A stretch of DNA of 13,870 bases, taken from Clostridia bacterium (GTDB taxonomy: Bacteria > Bacillota > Clostridia > Christensenellales > UBA1242). Shown in pieces: positions 6,529 to 13,036 of this stretch. The first letter of the stretch is position 1. Each line of letters opens with the position of its first letter. The translations under genes and the position numbers were made by a program. The stretch spans positions 1 through 13,870 of the forward strand of contig JAQUUD010000035.1 of NCBI GenBank assembly GCA_028694075.1, read 5' to 3'. The notes beneath the pieces were generated by a model, which worked only from the letters and a program-made list of their open reading frames with translations, made no database searches and was not told the origin of the DNA.

Positions 6529-7239
6529 CTATTTTTGCACATTTTTATGATTTCCACCAAAACGCCTGTCTCTTTTTGAATATTCAATCAACGCACGATT
6601 AAATTGTTTCATATCAAAAGCCGGCCAATAAGAATTTGTGAAATAAAGTTCTGAATACGCACTTTGAAATAACATAAAATTGCTTAATCTCATTTCTCCG
6701 CTTGTTCGAATTATTAAATCGGGGTCTGGCAAATCGCTTGAATATAAATTGTTTTTTAAATCTTCAAGGGTTGCGGGTTTTCCTTTCTTTATTAGATTAT
6801 TACAAGCAAGCAAAAGTTCATCTCTTGCACCATAATTTATTGCAACATTCAATATTAATCCTTTATTATTGCAGGTTTGTTTTGTGCATTCAGTCAATTT
6901 TTTGTAAATTCTTTTCGGAAGTTTGGTTATATCTCCCATCGTCCTAAATTTAATGTCCCTGCTTTTAAATTCATCTAAATCGGTTTCCAAATACTGTTCA
7001 ACAATATCAAAAATTCCGTGAATTTCATTCTTATCTCGTTTCCAGTTTTCAGTTGAAAAAGCAAATAAGGTTAAAACTTTCAGCCCTATATCCGAAGCAT
7101 AACGAATTGTCTTTCTAACTGCTTCAACGCCATTTTTATGCCCGATTATTCTTGACAAACCGCGTTTTAATGCCCATCTGCCATTTCCGTCCATTATTAT
7201 GCCAATATGGTCCGGCAATTTTATTTTTTTAAAATTCAT
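6529..7239 (-). CDS. uppS: Isoprenyl transferase (undecaprenyl diphosphate synthase)
   Basis: This 236-aa soluble cis-prenyltransferase builds undecaprenyl diphosphate from farnesyl diphosphate and eight isopentenyl diphosphates, the lipid carrier for peptidoglycan precursors. The diagnostic motifs are all present: IIMDGNGRWA with catalytic Asp17, FSTENW at 61-66, NYGARDE at about 135-141, and the basic IPP-binding block IIRTSGEMRLSNFMLFQ at 176-192 followed by Glu197. Length fits the family. The ATG at 7239 is the only usable start: in-frame codons upstream run to a TAG with no ATG, GTG or TTG. It has no recognisable Shine-Dalgarno site, only A/T sequence. A good AAGGAG (7335-7340) lies just after the frr stop but without a start codon near it. 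The gene lies 102 nt downstream of frr and 151 nt upstream of cdsA. Confidence 0.95.
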   Translation of the reverse strand: MNFKKIKLPDHIGIIMDGNGRWALKRGLSRIIGHKNGVEAVRKTIRYASDIGLKVLTLFAFSTENWKRDKNEIHGIFDIVEQYLETDLDEFKSRDIKFRTMGDITKLPKRIYKKLTECTKQTCNNKGLILNVAINYGARDELLLACNNLIKKGKPATLEDLKNNLYSSDLPDPDLIIRTSGEMRLSNFMLFQSAYSELYFTNSYWPAFDMKQFNRALIEYSKRDRRFGGNHKNVQK

Positions 7240-7334
7240 ATATGTATATTTAAATGAATTATTAAAAATTTTCGTGAATTTTCCCTAGCATAAAAATTTT
7301 GAAAATCAGATTGGTCTTAATAATTCGTTAGTAA

Positions 7335-7340
7335 CTCCTT
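7335..7340 (-). promoter_or_regulatory. Shine-Dalgarno-like AAGGAG without a nearby start codon
   Basis: One nucleotide after the frr stop codon the minus strand reads AAGGAG. No ATG, GTG or TTG follows within the usual 4-14 nt. The uppS ATG lies about 95 nt away and itself lacks a Shine-Dalgarno site. This may be a relic of an earlier gene junction or chance in purine-rich sequence. Confidence 0.35.
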
Positions 7341-7341
7341 T

Positions 7342-7914
7342 TTATATATCCAATATTTCTTTTTCTTTCATCGAATAAATTCTCTCTGTTTCCGCAATAT
7401 TGTTGTCGAAAATTTTTTGGACTTCTTTTTCATAATATGCAAGTTTATCTTCGGTCAATTCGCCTTCTTTTTTAAGATTTTTAAGAAAATCTAAACAATC
7501 GCGTCTTTGTGAACGCATTGCAATTTTAGTATTTTCCAAAATTGATTTTACACCTTTTAAAATTTCTTTTCTTCTTTCTTCTGTTAAAATCGGAAATGAA
7601 AGCCTTATTACCCTGCCATCATCGGCAACATTAACGCCTAAATCTACTGATGAAATTGCCTTTGTAACACTTTTAATCAGGCTAATGTCCCAAACATTCA
7701 CAGTTAAAACTCTTGCTTCCGCCACACTTATATTAGACATCTGATTTAATGGCAACAATGTTCCATAACTTTCAACCATAATTTTATCGAGAATATGCGG
7801 ATTTGCCCTACCTGCTCTTATTGTTTGAAACTCACCCTGCATAAATGAAATGCTTTTATTCAAGTCCTTTTTTAAATCATCAAGTATTTCTTTTATTTGA
7901 CTGTCGTCTGACAT
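7342..7914 (-). CDS. frr: Ribosome recycling factor
   Basis: This 190-aa cytosolic protein splits post-termination ribosomes together with EF-G. It aligns over its full length with the family (usual length about 185): the RAGRANP motif at 33-39, the domain II segment with PLNQ (55-58), DGRVIRLSFP...TEERRKE (99-116), and the helical return IAMRSQRRD with the conserved Arg134. AAAAGGAG lies 8 nt before the ATG at 7914. In Bacillus it follows pyrH; here the upstream neighbour is ppdK, so the rpsB-tsf-pyrH part of the classical operon is not attached. A good promoter lies at 8024-8053, and a hairpin sits directly before the ribosome site. Confidence 0.96.
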   Translation of the reverse strand: MSDDSQIKEILDDLKKDLNKSISFMQGEFQTIRAGRANPHILDKIMVESYGTLLPLNQMSNISVAEARVLTVNVWDISLIKSVTKAISSVDLGVNVADDGRVIRLSFPILTEERRKEILKGVKSILENTKIAMRSQRRDCLDFLKNLKKEGELTEDKLAYYEKEVQKIFDNNIAETERIYSMKEKEILDI

Positions 7915-7933
7915 TTTATTATCTCCTTTTAAT

Positions 7934-7954
7934 AAGTATATATTTAATATACTT
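7934..7954 (-). promoter_or_regulatory. Hairpin directly upstream of the frr Shine-Dalgarno site
   Basis: Perfect 8-bp arms AAGTATAT / ATATACTT enclose a 5-nt loop. The stem ends 3 nt before AAAAGGAG (7923-7930). Only one pair of the stem is G-C, so its stability is low. It might protect or present the ribosome site. Confidence 0.4.
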
Positions 7955-8023
7955 CTTTTAATTAATGTTATTTCTTTTAAAATAAATTTAATTTCAAAAT
8001 TTAAGTTTTTTCGACTGCTTAGA

Positions 8024-8053
8024 ATTATACAGTCAAACCTTATGCTTTTGCAA
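8024..8053 (-). promoter_or_regulatory. Sigma-A type promoter of the frr-uppS-cdsA-rseP block
   Basis: On the minus strand, TTGCAA (8048-8053) is followed after 18 nt by a perfect TATAAT (8024-8029). A start near 8017 would give a leader of about 100 nt before frr. A 5-bp inverted repeat GACTG/CAGTC (8013-8017 with 8030-8034) flanks the -10 box and could be an operator half-site pair, but it is short. Confidence 0.6.
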
Positions 8054-8058
8054 GTGTT

Positions 8059-8080
8059 TTAAAAAATTCGAATTTTTTAA
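8059..8080. repeat. 22-bp perfect palindrome upstream of the frr promoter
   Basis: A perfect palindrome without spacer is centred on TTCGAA and flanked by A and T runs (A6 on one side, T6 on the other). It lies 5 nt upstream of the frr -35 box and 34 nt beyond the ppdK terminator hairpin. It could be a regulator site or a bidirectional A/T-type transcription stop. Only the central CG pair is not A/T. Confidence 0.4.
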
Positions 8081-8113
8081 TTGAATTTCGCTGATTTTTT
8101 TTTATTCCCACAC

Positions 8114-8150
8114 AAAAATTATTCATTTAAAATATTAACCCAAATGAATA
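8114..8150 (-). terminator. Candidate terminator of ppdK
   Basis: Directly after the ppdK stop codon, 9-bp arms (8142-8150 with 8120-8128) enclose a 13-nt loop. On the minus strand the stem is followed by A and then five U residues (8114-8118). The stem has only one G-C pair, so termination may be partial and some read-through into frr is possible. Confidence 0.45.
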
Positions 8151-10769
8151 TTAATTTTTGTTTTTCAAGTTCGCAATGGCGCTTGCTAAACGAGCAATTG
8201 GAATTCTGTAAGGCGAGCAAGAAACATAAGAAACTTTTGCTTTAACAAAAAATTCAACTGAATCGGCTTCTCCGCCATGTTCTCCACAAACTCCAATTTT
8301 CAAATTCGGCTTAACATTTTTTGCATTTTTTATGGCATACGCAACCAATTTTCCAACGCCCTTAACATCAACTTTTTCAAAAGGATTTGTCTTAAAAATG
8401 TTTTTTAAATAATAATCATTTAAAAATTTTTCGGCATCATCTCTACTGAAAGCATATGTCATTTGCGTTAAATCATTTGTTCCAAAGGAGAAGAAATCAG
8501 CAACTTTTGCAAGTTCGTCCGCCAATATTATCGCTCTTGGGGTTTCAATCATTGTACCAATTTTATAACTCATTTTTGATCCGGCGTTTTCTATTATTTC
8601 ATCTGCGGTTGTTTTTATAATATTCTTTACATATAAAAATTCTTCAACAGAAACAGTTAGCGGTATCATAATTTCTGGCTCAGACTTAATTGAATATTTT
8701 TTTTCTGCTTCAATGCCTGCTTCAATGATTGCTCTTGTTTGCATTTTGTAAATCTCTGGATATGTTACAGCAAGACGCAAGCCCCTATGCCCTAGCATCG
8801 GATTAACTTCACTAAGTTTAGTAATCAACTGCTCGATTTCTTCGACATTTTTATTAAGCGAAGTTGCAAGTTGCTCAATTTCAGGCTTGCTTTTTGGCAA
8901 AAATTCGTGAAGTGGAGGGTCTAAAAGCCTTATTGTAATTGGTTTCCCTTTCATTTCTTTAAAAATGCCTAAAAAATCTTTCTTTTGATATTTCAATAAT
9001 TTGGCAAGTGCTTTTTCACGCCCTGTCAAAGTGTCTGCAATAATCATTTCACGCATTGATTCGATTTTGTCTTCTTCAAAAAACATATGCTCCGTGCGAC
9101 AAAGCCCAATGCCTTCCGCGCCCAATTCATATGCAGTTCGTGCATCGTTCGGGGTGTCTGCATTTGCGTAAACTTCCGTCTTTTGATACTTACTTACCCA
9201 TTGCATAATTGTGGCAAAATCGCCGGTTAAATCAGCTGGAATTGAAGACACTTTTCCTTTATAAATATTTCCAGTTATGCCGTCAACTGAAATTATGTCG
9301 CCCTCTTTAAAATTATGTCCATTTAACTTAATGCCATTTTCCGTAAACTTCAATTCGTTGCAACCAACAACGCAAACTTTGCCCATACCACGAGCAACAA
9401 CTGCGGCGTGCGATGTCATTCCCCCGCGTGCGGTTAAAATGCCTTCGGAAACCGCCATACCCTCAATATCTTCCGGTGAAGTTTCAAGTCTTACAAGTAT
9501 TGCTTTTTCTTTGTTTTCATTAAATTCAACTGCTTTTGCAGGCGAAAATGCAATTTTTCCGCTTACTCCGCCGGGCGATGCTGGCAATCCAGATGCAACC
9601 GGTGTTAAATTTTTCAGTTCATTATTATTTAAAACAGAATGCAAAATTGAATTTAGTTTGTTTGGCTCTAAACGTAAAAGTGCTGTCTTATCACTGATTT
9701 TACCTTCCTTAACCAAATCAACCGCGATTTTTAAACTTGCTGACGGTGTGCGTTTCCCGTTTCTTGTTTGAAGCATATATAATTTGCCGGACTGAATTGT
9801 AAATTCCATATCCTGCATATCTTTATAATGTTCTTCAAGCAATTTCGCATATCCGACAAATTCTTCATAAATTGCCTTGTTTTGTTTCTTTAATTTTTCA
9901 ATCGGCAGAGGCGTTCTTATTCCAGCAACAACATCTTCTCCTTGTGCCCCCATTAAATATTCGCCATAAAATTTATTTTCGCCATTTGAAGGATTTCTTG
10001 TGAAAGCAACGCCCGTGCCACTGTTTTCATCTAAATTTCCAAACACCATCGACTGAACATTTACGGCTGTGCCCCAATCATCTGGGATATTGTTAAGCCG
10101 TCTATATAAAACTGCTCTTGTGTTAAACCACGAACGAAACACTGCTTGAATTGCTTCAAAAAGTTGAACAAAAACATCTTGCGGAAAATCTGTTCCGGTT
10201 TTTTCTTTATAAATTATTTTATATTCTTTTATTAATTCCTTTAAATTATCAGCAGTTAATTCGCTGTCAAGTTTAATCTTATTTTGTTTTTTTATTTTAT
10301 CAATTTGGTTTTCAAACTTTTCAATATCAATGTTTTTAACAACATTAGAATACATTTGAATAAATCTTCGATAACAATCATAAGCAAAACGAGGGTTAAA
10401 CTGTTTTGCTAATCCTTCAACTGCTTTATCATTCAAACCAAGATTAAGAACTGTGTCTAACATACCCGGCATTGAAATTCTTGCACCCGAGCGTACTGAA
10501 ACAATTAAGGTATTTTCATCATTCCCAAAAATTTTTCCACTTGATTTTTCAATTTTTTTCAATGCTTTTAAAACTTGATTTTTCATTTTATCGGATAATG
10601 ATTTTTTTTCATTATATTCCAAACACGCCTCTGTTGAAATGATAAAACCTTTTGGGACAGGCAATTTAAGCCTTGTCATTTCACAAAGATTTGCACCCTT
10701 TCCCCCAAGCAAATTAACCATCGAAGAATTACCTTCATTAAACAAATAAACAAATTTATTTTTTCGCAT
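8151..10769 (-). CDS. ppdK: Pyruvate, phosphate dikinase
   Basis: This 872-aa cytosolic enzyme interconverts ATP, phosphate and pyruvate with AMP, diphosphate and phosphoenolpyruvate. The N-terminal ATP-grasp region starts KFVYLFNEGN and LLGGKGANL (residues 5-28). The swivelling phosphohistidine domain has GGMTSHAAVVARG with phospho-acceptor His454. The C-terminal PEP/pyruvate barrel shows Arg558 (GLCRTEH), Arg614 (IRLLDPP), SFGTNDLTQMT (761-771) and the proton donor Cys828 in GVCGEHGG. These match the well-studied Clostridium enzyme within a few residues, and no key residue is missing. The start is the ATG at 10769, with AAAAGGA just upstream. An upstream in-frame TTG at 10847 would add 26 unrelated residues and lies inside the -35 box. 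The regulatory kinase gene for PPDK is not in the window. In anaerobes the enzyme often works in glycolytic pyruvate formation or gluconeogenesis; the direction cannot be told here. Confidence 0.97.
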   Translation of the reverse strand: MRKNKFVYLFNEGNSSMVNLLGGKGANLCEMTRLKLPVPKGFIISTEACLEYNEKKSLSDKMKNQVLKALKKIEKSSGKIFGNDENTLIVSVRSGARISMPGMLDTVLNLGLNDKAVEGLAKQFNPRFAYDCYRRFIQMYSNVVKNIDIEKFENQIDKIKKQNKIKLDSELTADNLKELIKEYKIIYKEKTGTDFPQDVFVQLFEAIQAVFRSWFNTRAVLYRRLNNIPDDWGTAVNVQSMVFGNLDENSGTGVAFTRNPSNGENKFYGEYLMGAQGEDVVAGIRTPLPIEKLKKQNKAIYEEFVGYAKLLEEHYKDMQDMEFTIQSGKLYMLQTRNGKRTPSASLKIAVDLVKEGKISDKTALLRLEPNKLNSILHSVLNNNELKNLTPVASGLPASPGGVSGKIAFSPAKAVEFNENKEKAILVRLETSPEDIEGMAVSEGILTARGGMTSHAAVVARGMGKVCVVGCNELKFTENGIKLNGHNFKEGDIISVDGITGNIYKGKVSSIPADLTGDFATIMQWVSKYQKTEVYANADTPNDARTAYELGAEGIGLCRTEHMFFEEDKIESMREMIIADTLTGREKALAKLLKYQKKDFLGIFKEMKGKPITIRLLDPPLHEFLPKSKPEIEQLATSLNKNVEEIEQLITKLSEVNPMLGHRGLRLAVTYPEIYKMQTRAIIEAGIEAEKKYSIKSEPEIMIPLTVSVEEFLYVKNIIKTTADEIIENAGSKMSYKIGTMIETPRAIILADELAKVADFFSFGTNDLTQMTYAFSRDDAEKFLNDYYLKNIFKTNPFEKVDVKGVGKLVAYAIKNAKNVKPNLKIGVCGEHGGEADSVEFFVKAKVSYVSCSPYRIPIARLASAIANLKNKN

Positions 10770-10818
10770 ATTTTTTCCTTTTATAATCTCATTAGACCAT
10801 TTAAAATCCAAACAAATT

Positions 10819-10847
10819 ATTTTAACAAATGAAAAAACATAAAGCAA
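10819..10847 (-). promoter_or_regulatory. Sigma-A type promoter of ppdK
   Basis: On the minus strand, TTGCTT (10842-10847) and TAAAAT (10819-10824) are separated by 17 nt. A start near 10812 gives a leader of about 43 nt before the ATG at 10769. This position excludes translation from the TTG at 10847. Confidence 0.5.
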
Positions 10848-10925
10848 GCAAAAAGTGCCATTTCTTAATAATAATCATAAACGAAGATTTGAGTTGAATG
10901 AGAAAAATCGTTAAATTTAAGAAAA

Positions 10926-11094
10926 TGGTTAGACCAAGTGGGAGCGGGACGAGAGGCATTTCTTATAAATATAGTTAGTGCGGGAAATTAAACCGTCGGC
11001 GGAAGCCGGATTTTGAAAAAATCCGGAGCAAAACTGAAAGTTTTGCAAAATTTTAAGCAACCGCTTAAAATTTCCTTCCGCCGACATTCCAGTA
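10926..11094. other. GC-richer intergenic island, possible inserted repeat element
   Basis: The 439-nt gap between ppdK and the permease is A/T-rich at both ends. From about 10926 to 11094 its composition shifts, with runs such as GTGGGAGCGGGACGAGAGG on the plus strand and the cloverleaf at 10995-11085. No clear target-site duplication or terminal inverted repeat of the whole island is visible. A 52-codon ORF on the minus strand (10929-11087) spans it and begins within the outer stem; it has no Shine-Dalgarno site. The abrupt composition and dense folding suggest a dispersed small repeat rather than ordinary spacer (inference). Confidence 0.45.
10995..11085. repeat. 91-nt perfect cloverleaf: three hairpins closed by an 11-bp stem
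   Basis: The outer stem pairs 10995-11005 with 11075-11085 (11 bp, GTCGGCGGAAG / CTTCCGCCGAC). Inside lie three perfect hairpins with only A27, A47 and C74 (11027, 11047, 11074) unpaired between them: 11006-11026 (9-bp stem, GAA loop), 11028-11046 (8-bp stem, GAA loop) and 11048-11073 (11-bp stem, AACC loop). The first two can be viewed as sharing the same five-base TGAAA loop. Almost every base is paired, and both DNA strands can fold the same way. It is not a tRNA: the loops are too small and no anticodon or T-loop signature exists. It may be a MITE/REP-like mobile repeat, a structured RNA in the permease 3' region, or a cruciform DNA site. Confidence 0.8.
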
Positions 11095-11165
11095 CATATG
11101 TTTCAAAATTATATGTTTTGTAAAATTTTTATAAGCAAAACACTTGCTAATATTAAATAAATTTA

Positions 11166-11182
11166 TTTGCAAATTTTGCAAA
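11166..11182. repeat. Two adjacent TTTGCAAA palindromes
   Basis: TTTGCAAA occurs at 11166-11173 and again at 11175-11182, separated by one T. Each copy is itself palindromic. The pair lies 27 nt downstream of the permease stop codon. It could fold as a short hairpin or bind a protein; no U-tract follows, so it is not a clear terminator. No stronger terminator for the permease is seen in the gap. Confidence 0.35.
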
Positions 11183-11208
11183 TTTCACTCTTTTCAATAA
11201 GAAATTAT

Positions 11209-12987
11209 CTAAGCGATATCTCTTTTATTAAAAATCTTTTTGGTGAACAAATTTAATATAAAAATAAGTACAACAATATAAATCAAACTCACAAAAAAAT
11301 TTCCATCTGAAATCATATTAACTCCAAACAAAACACCCGGATTTTCTGCATTACCGAAATATTTAAACAAATCCATATGAGCAAAAGGCAAGAAACTATA
11401 TAAGCCCATTGATGAACATAACGCATTTAAAATCATTCCGCACAAAAATATAATAAAAGTGAACAAGACCGAAAATGTTCCGGAGCGGGACGCAACTGAA
11501 ATAAAAGAAGCAATTGAAATAAATAAAGTTATATTGAAAGCCAAGCACAACAAATATATTAAAATCACAAACGCTGGATAAACTGAAACGACGAAACTTC
11601 CGTTAAAAACAAGCAATATATTTCCGGGCACAACCCCAAACAACACAGCCCCAATAATAAATGATGCAACAACCGAAATCATAATAAAGAACATCATAAA
11701 ATAAACGCTGGCTAAAATTTTCCCTTTTATTATTTTACTTTTATTATATGGTCGCATTGCCAGCATTTTGAGTGTTCCGCTAGACTGTTCACCAGCCAAG
11801 CCTGAAACCGTAAAAAACAAGCAGAAAATTATTATAATAACACTAATAATTTGCATTGAAAAGAAACAGAAATCATAAGCGGACACCTCATATCCAACCG
11901 TTGAAGTCAAACTGAAATTGAGCAAATAATTGCCATCAAAAATTTTGTTTTCAAGCAAATAATTATTTAATATTAAACTTTCATTTAAAATATATTTATT
12001 AATATCGTTAAAGCCAATAAAATTGCACAATTGATTATCTGAAAAATTCCCTGCTTTTTGCAAGTCGAACGAACAATTTATTAGTTCAGTTGCAATAATC
12101 GCAATGTTTTTATATTCAGTAAACATATTATTTATCGCTTCAATATCATCTGGCTCATTACTATTTTGATTTTCAGAAGCAAAGTCTTGAATTTCCTTAT
12201 ATTTAAGACTGAGAAGTGTATTGCTTCCGCTTGAGTGCGAAATCTCAGTGTAATATTTGTTAATTATTTCATTAATCTTGCTTGCATCAAGTTGAATTAA
12301 AGAAAACGAATTAAGTTGATTTAACTTGGAAGTTACTGAAAAGTCCTGAACAATTTTTTCACCTATTAATATAAGTTGACTTGAACTCATTTCAGATAAA
12401 CTTGCCTGCCTTGGAATGAAATTATAAAAGTTGAAAAAAAATCCTTTCAAACCTGCAAGTTGATTATATGTAATATAAAAATTTACATTATCATTTGTAA
12501 TGCCCGTATCTAAAAAAGTGTAAATATCAAGCACTTCATTTCTTAAATTTACAAGAGCAGTTGAAAAATTTGACTTGGCAGTTTGACTGTCAGGATTATT
12601 TGCTAAATTCAAAAGCAACGGATAAAACCCCGTTCCACCGGATTGCGTCAAAAAAGTTTGCAAGTCTTGTACCTTTTCTTTAATTAAATCAAGCAGATTT
12701 GAAGATGAATTATATGTTGTAAGTTTTGTTACAGCATCATCTAACATTGCGTCTAATGAAGATTTAGTTGTGTTATTTCCAGTTGAAGTCGTGTTAAAAG
12801 CCGAAAAAGCATCACTTACTGTTGTATTCAATATGTTATGATTTATTGAATTATCTTGCCTTAAAACTGGTGTGTAACAAAACGCCAAAATTATCAAAGT
12901 AAACAATATAAAAGCAGTCATAAAGAAGATTGCGGGCCTTTGAAGAATTTTTCCAAATTCGGCTTTTGCCAGTTTATTTGCTTTCAT
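11209..12987 (-). CDS. ABC-2 type transporter permease with a large extracytoplasmic domain
   Basis: This 592-aa integral membrane protein has one hydrophobic segment at about 18-38, then about 330 polar, Ser/Asn-rich residues (40-370), then a block of five or so segments (about 373-395, 425-452, 465-498, 504-525, 563-583). Between the second and third segments lies SGLAGEQSSGTLKMLAMRPYN (395-415), the cytoplasmic coupling element typical of ABC-2 permeases that contacts the ATPase. The architecture resembles exporter permeases of the NatB/YhgE-like kind, where the segment between the first two helices forms an external domain. No ATP-binding subunit is next to it in the window; the gene upstream is an MBL-fold protein. 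The substrate is unknown. AAAGG lies 6 nt before the ATG at 12987. It follows the MBL gene by 49 nt and probably shares its promoter. Confidence 0.85.
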   Translation of the reverse strand: MKANKLAKAEFGKILQRPAIFFMTAFILFTLIILAFCYTPVLRQDNSINHNILNTTVSDAFSAFNTTSTGNNTTKSSLDAMLDDAVTKLTTYNSSSNLLDLIKEKVQDLQTFLTQSGGTGFYPLLLNLANNPDSQTAKSNFSTALVNLRNEVLDIYTFLDTGITNDNVNFYITYNQLAGLKGFFFNFYNFIPRQASLSEMSSSQLILIGEKIVQDFSVTSKLNQLNSFSLIQLDASKINEIINKYYTEISHSSGSNTLLSLKYKEIQDFASENQNSNEPDDIEAINNMFTEYKNIAIIATELINCSFDLQKAGNFSDNQLCNFIGFNDINKYILNESLILNNYLLENKIFDGNYLLNFSLTSTVGYEVSAYDFCFFSMQIISVIIIIFCLFFTVSGLAGEQSSGTLKMLAMRPYNKSKIIKGKILASVYFMMFFIMISVVASFIIGAVLFGVVPGNILLVFNGSFVVSVYPAFVILIYLLCLAFNITLFISIASFISVASRSGTFSVLFTFIIFLCGMILNALCSSMGLYSFLPFAHMDLFKYFGNAENPGVLFGVNMISDGNFFVSLIYIVVLIFILNLFTKKIFNKRDIA

Positions 12988-13036
12988 ATGTCGCCTTTTT
13001 GTTTACTGAATGTTATAAAAATCAAAATATTAAAAT

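Noticed and set aside
9277..9771. 164-codon plus-strand ORF
   Set aside because: It is antisense to ppdK within well-conserved PPDK sequence and has no ribosome site or recognisable product.
10770..10847. 26-residue N-terminal extension of PPDK from a TTG start
   Set aside because: The TTG lies in the -35 box of the likely promoter, the added residues do not resemble PPDK, and the ATG at 10769 has a proper ribosome site and the expected family N-terminus.
10995..11085. Cloverleaf as a tRNA or tmRNA-like gene
   Set aside because: The size and four-way junction are similar, but the stems are too long, the loops are only 3-5 nt, and there is no CCA end, anticodon loop or TTC arm.
10929..11087. 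52-codon minus-strand ORF through the cloverleaf as a gene
   Set aside because: It has no Shine-Dalgarno site, begins inside the palindromic outer stem, and its sequence is dictated by the hairpins. Mentioned only as part of the island.
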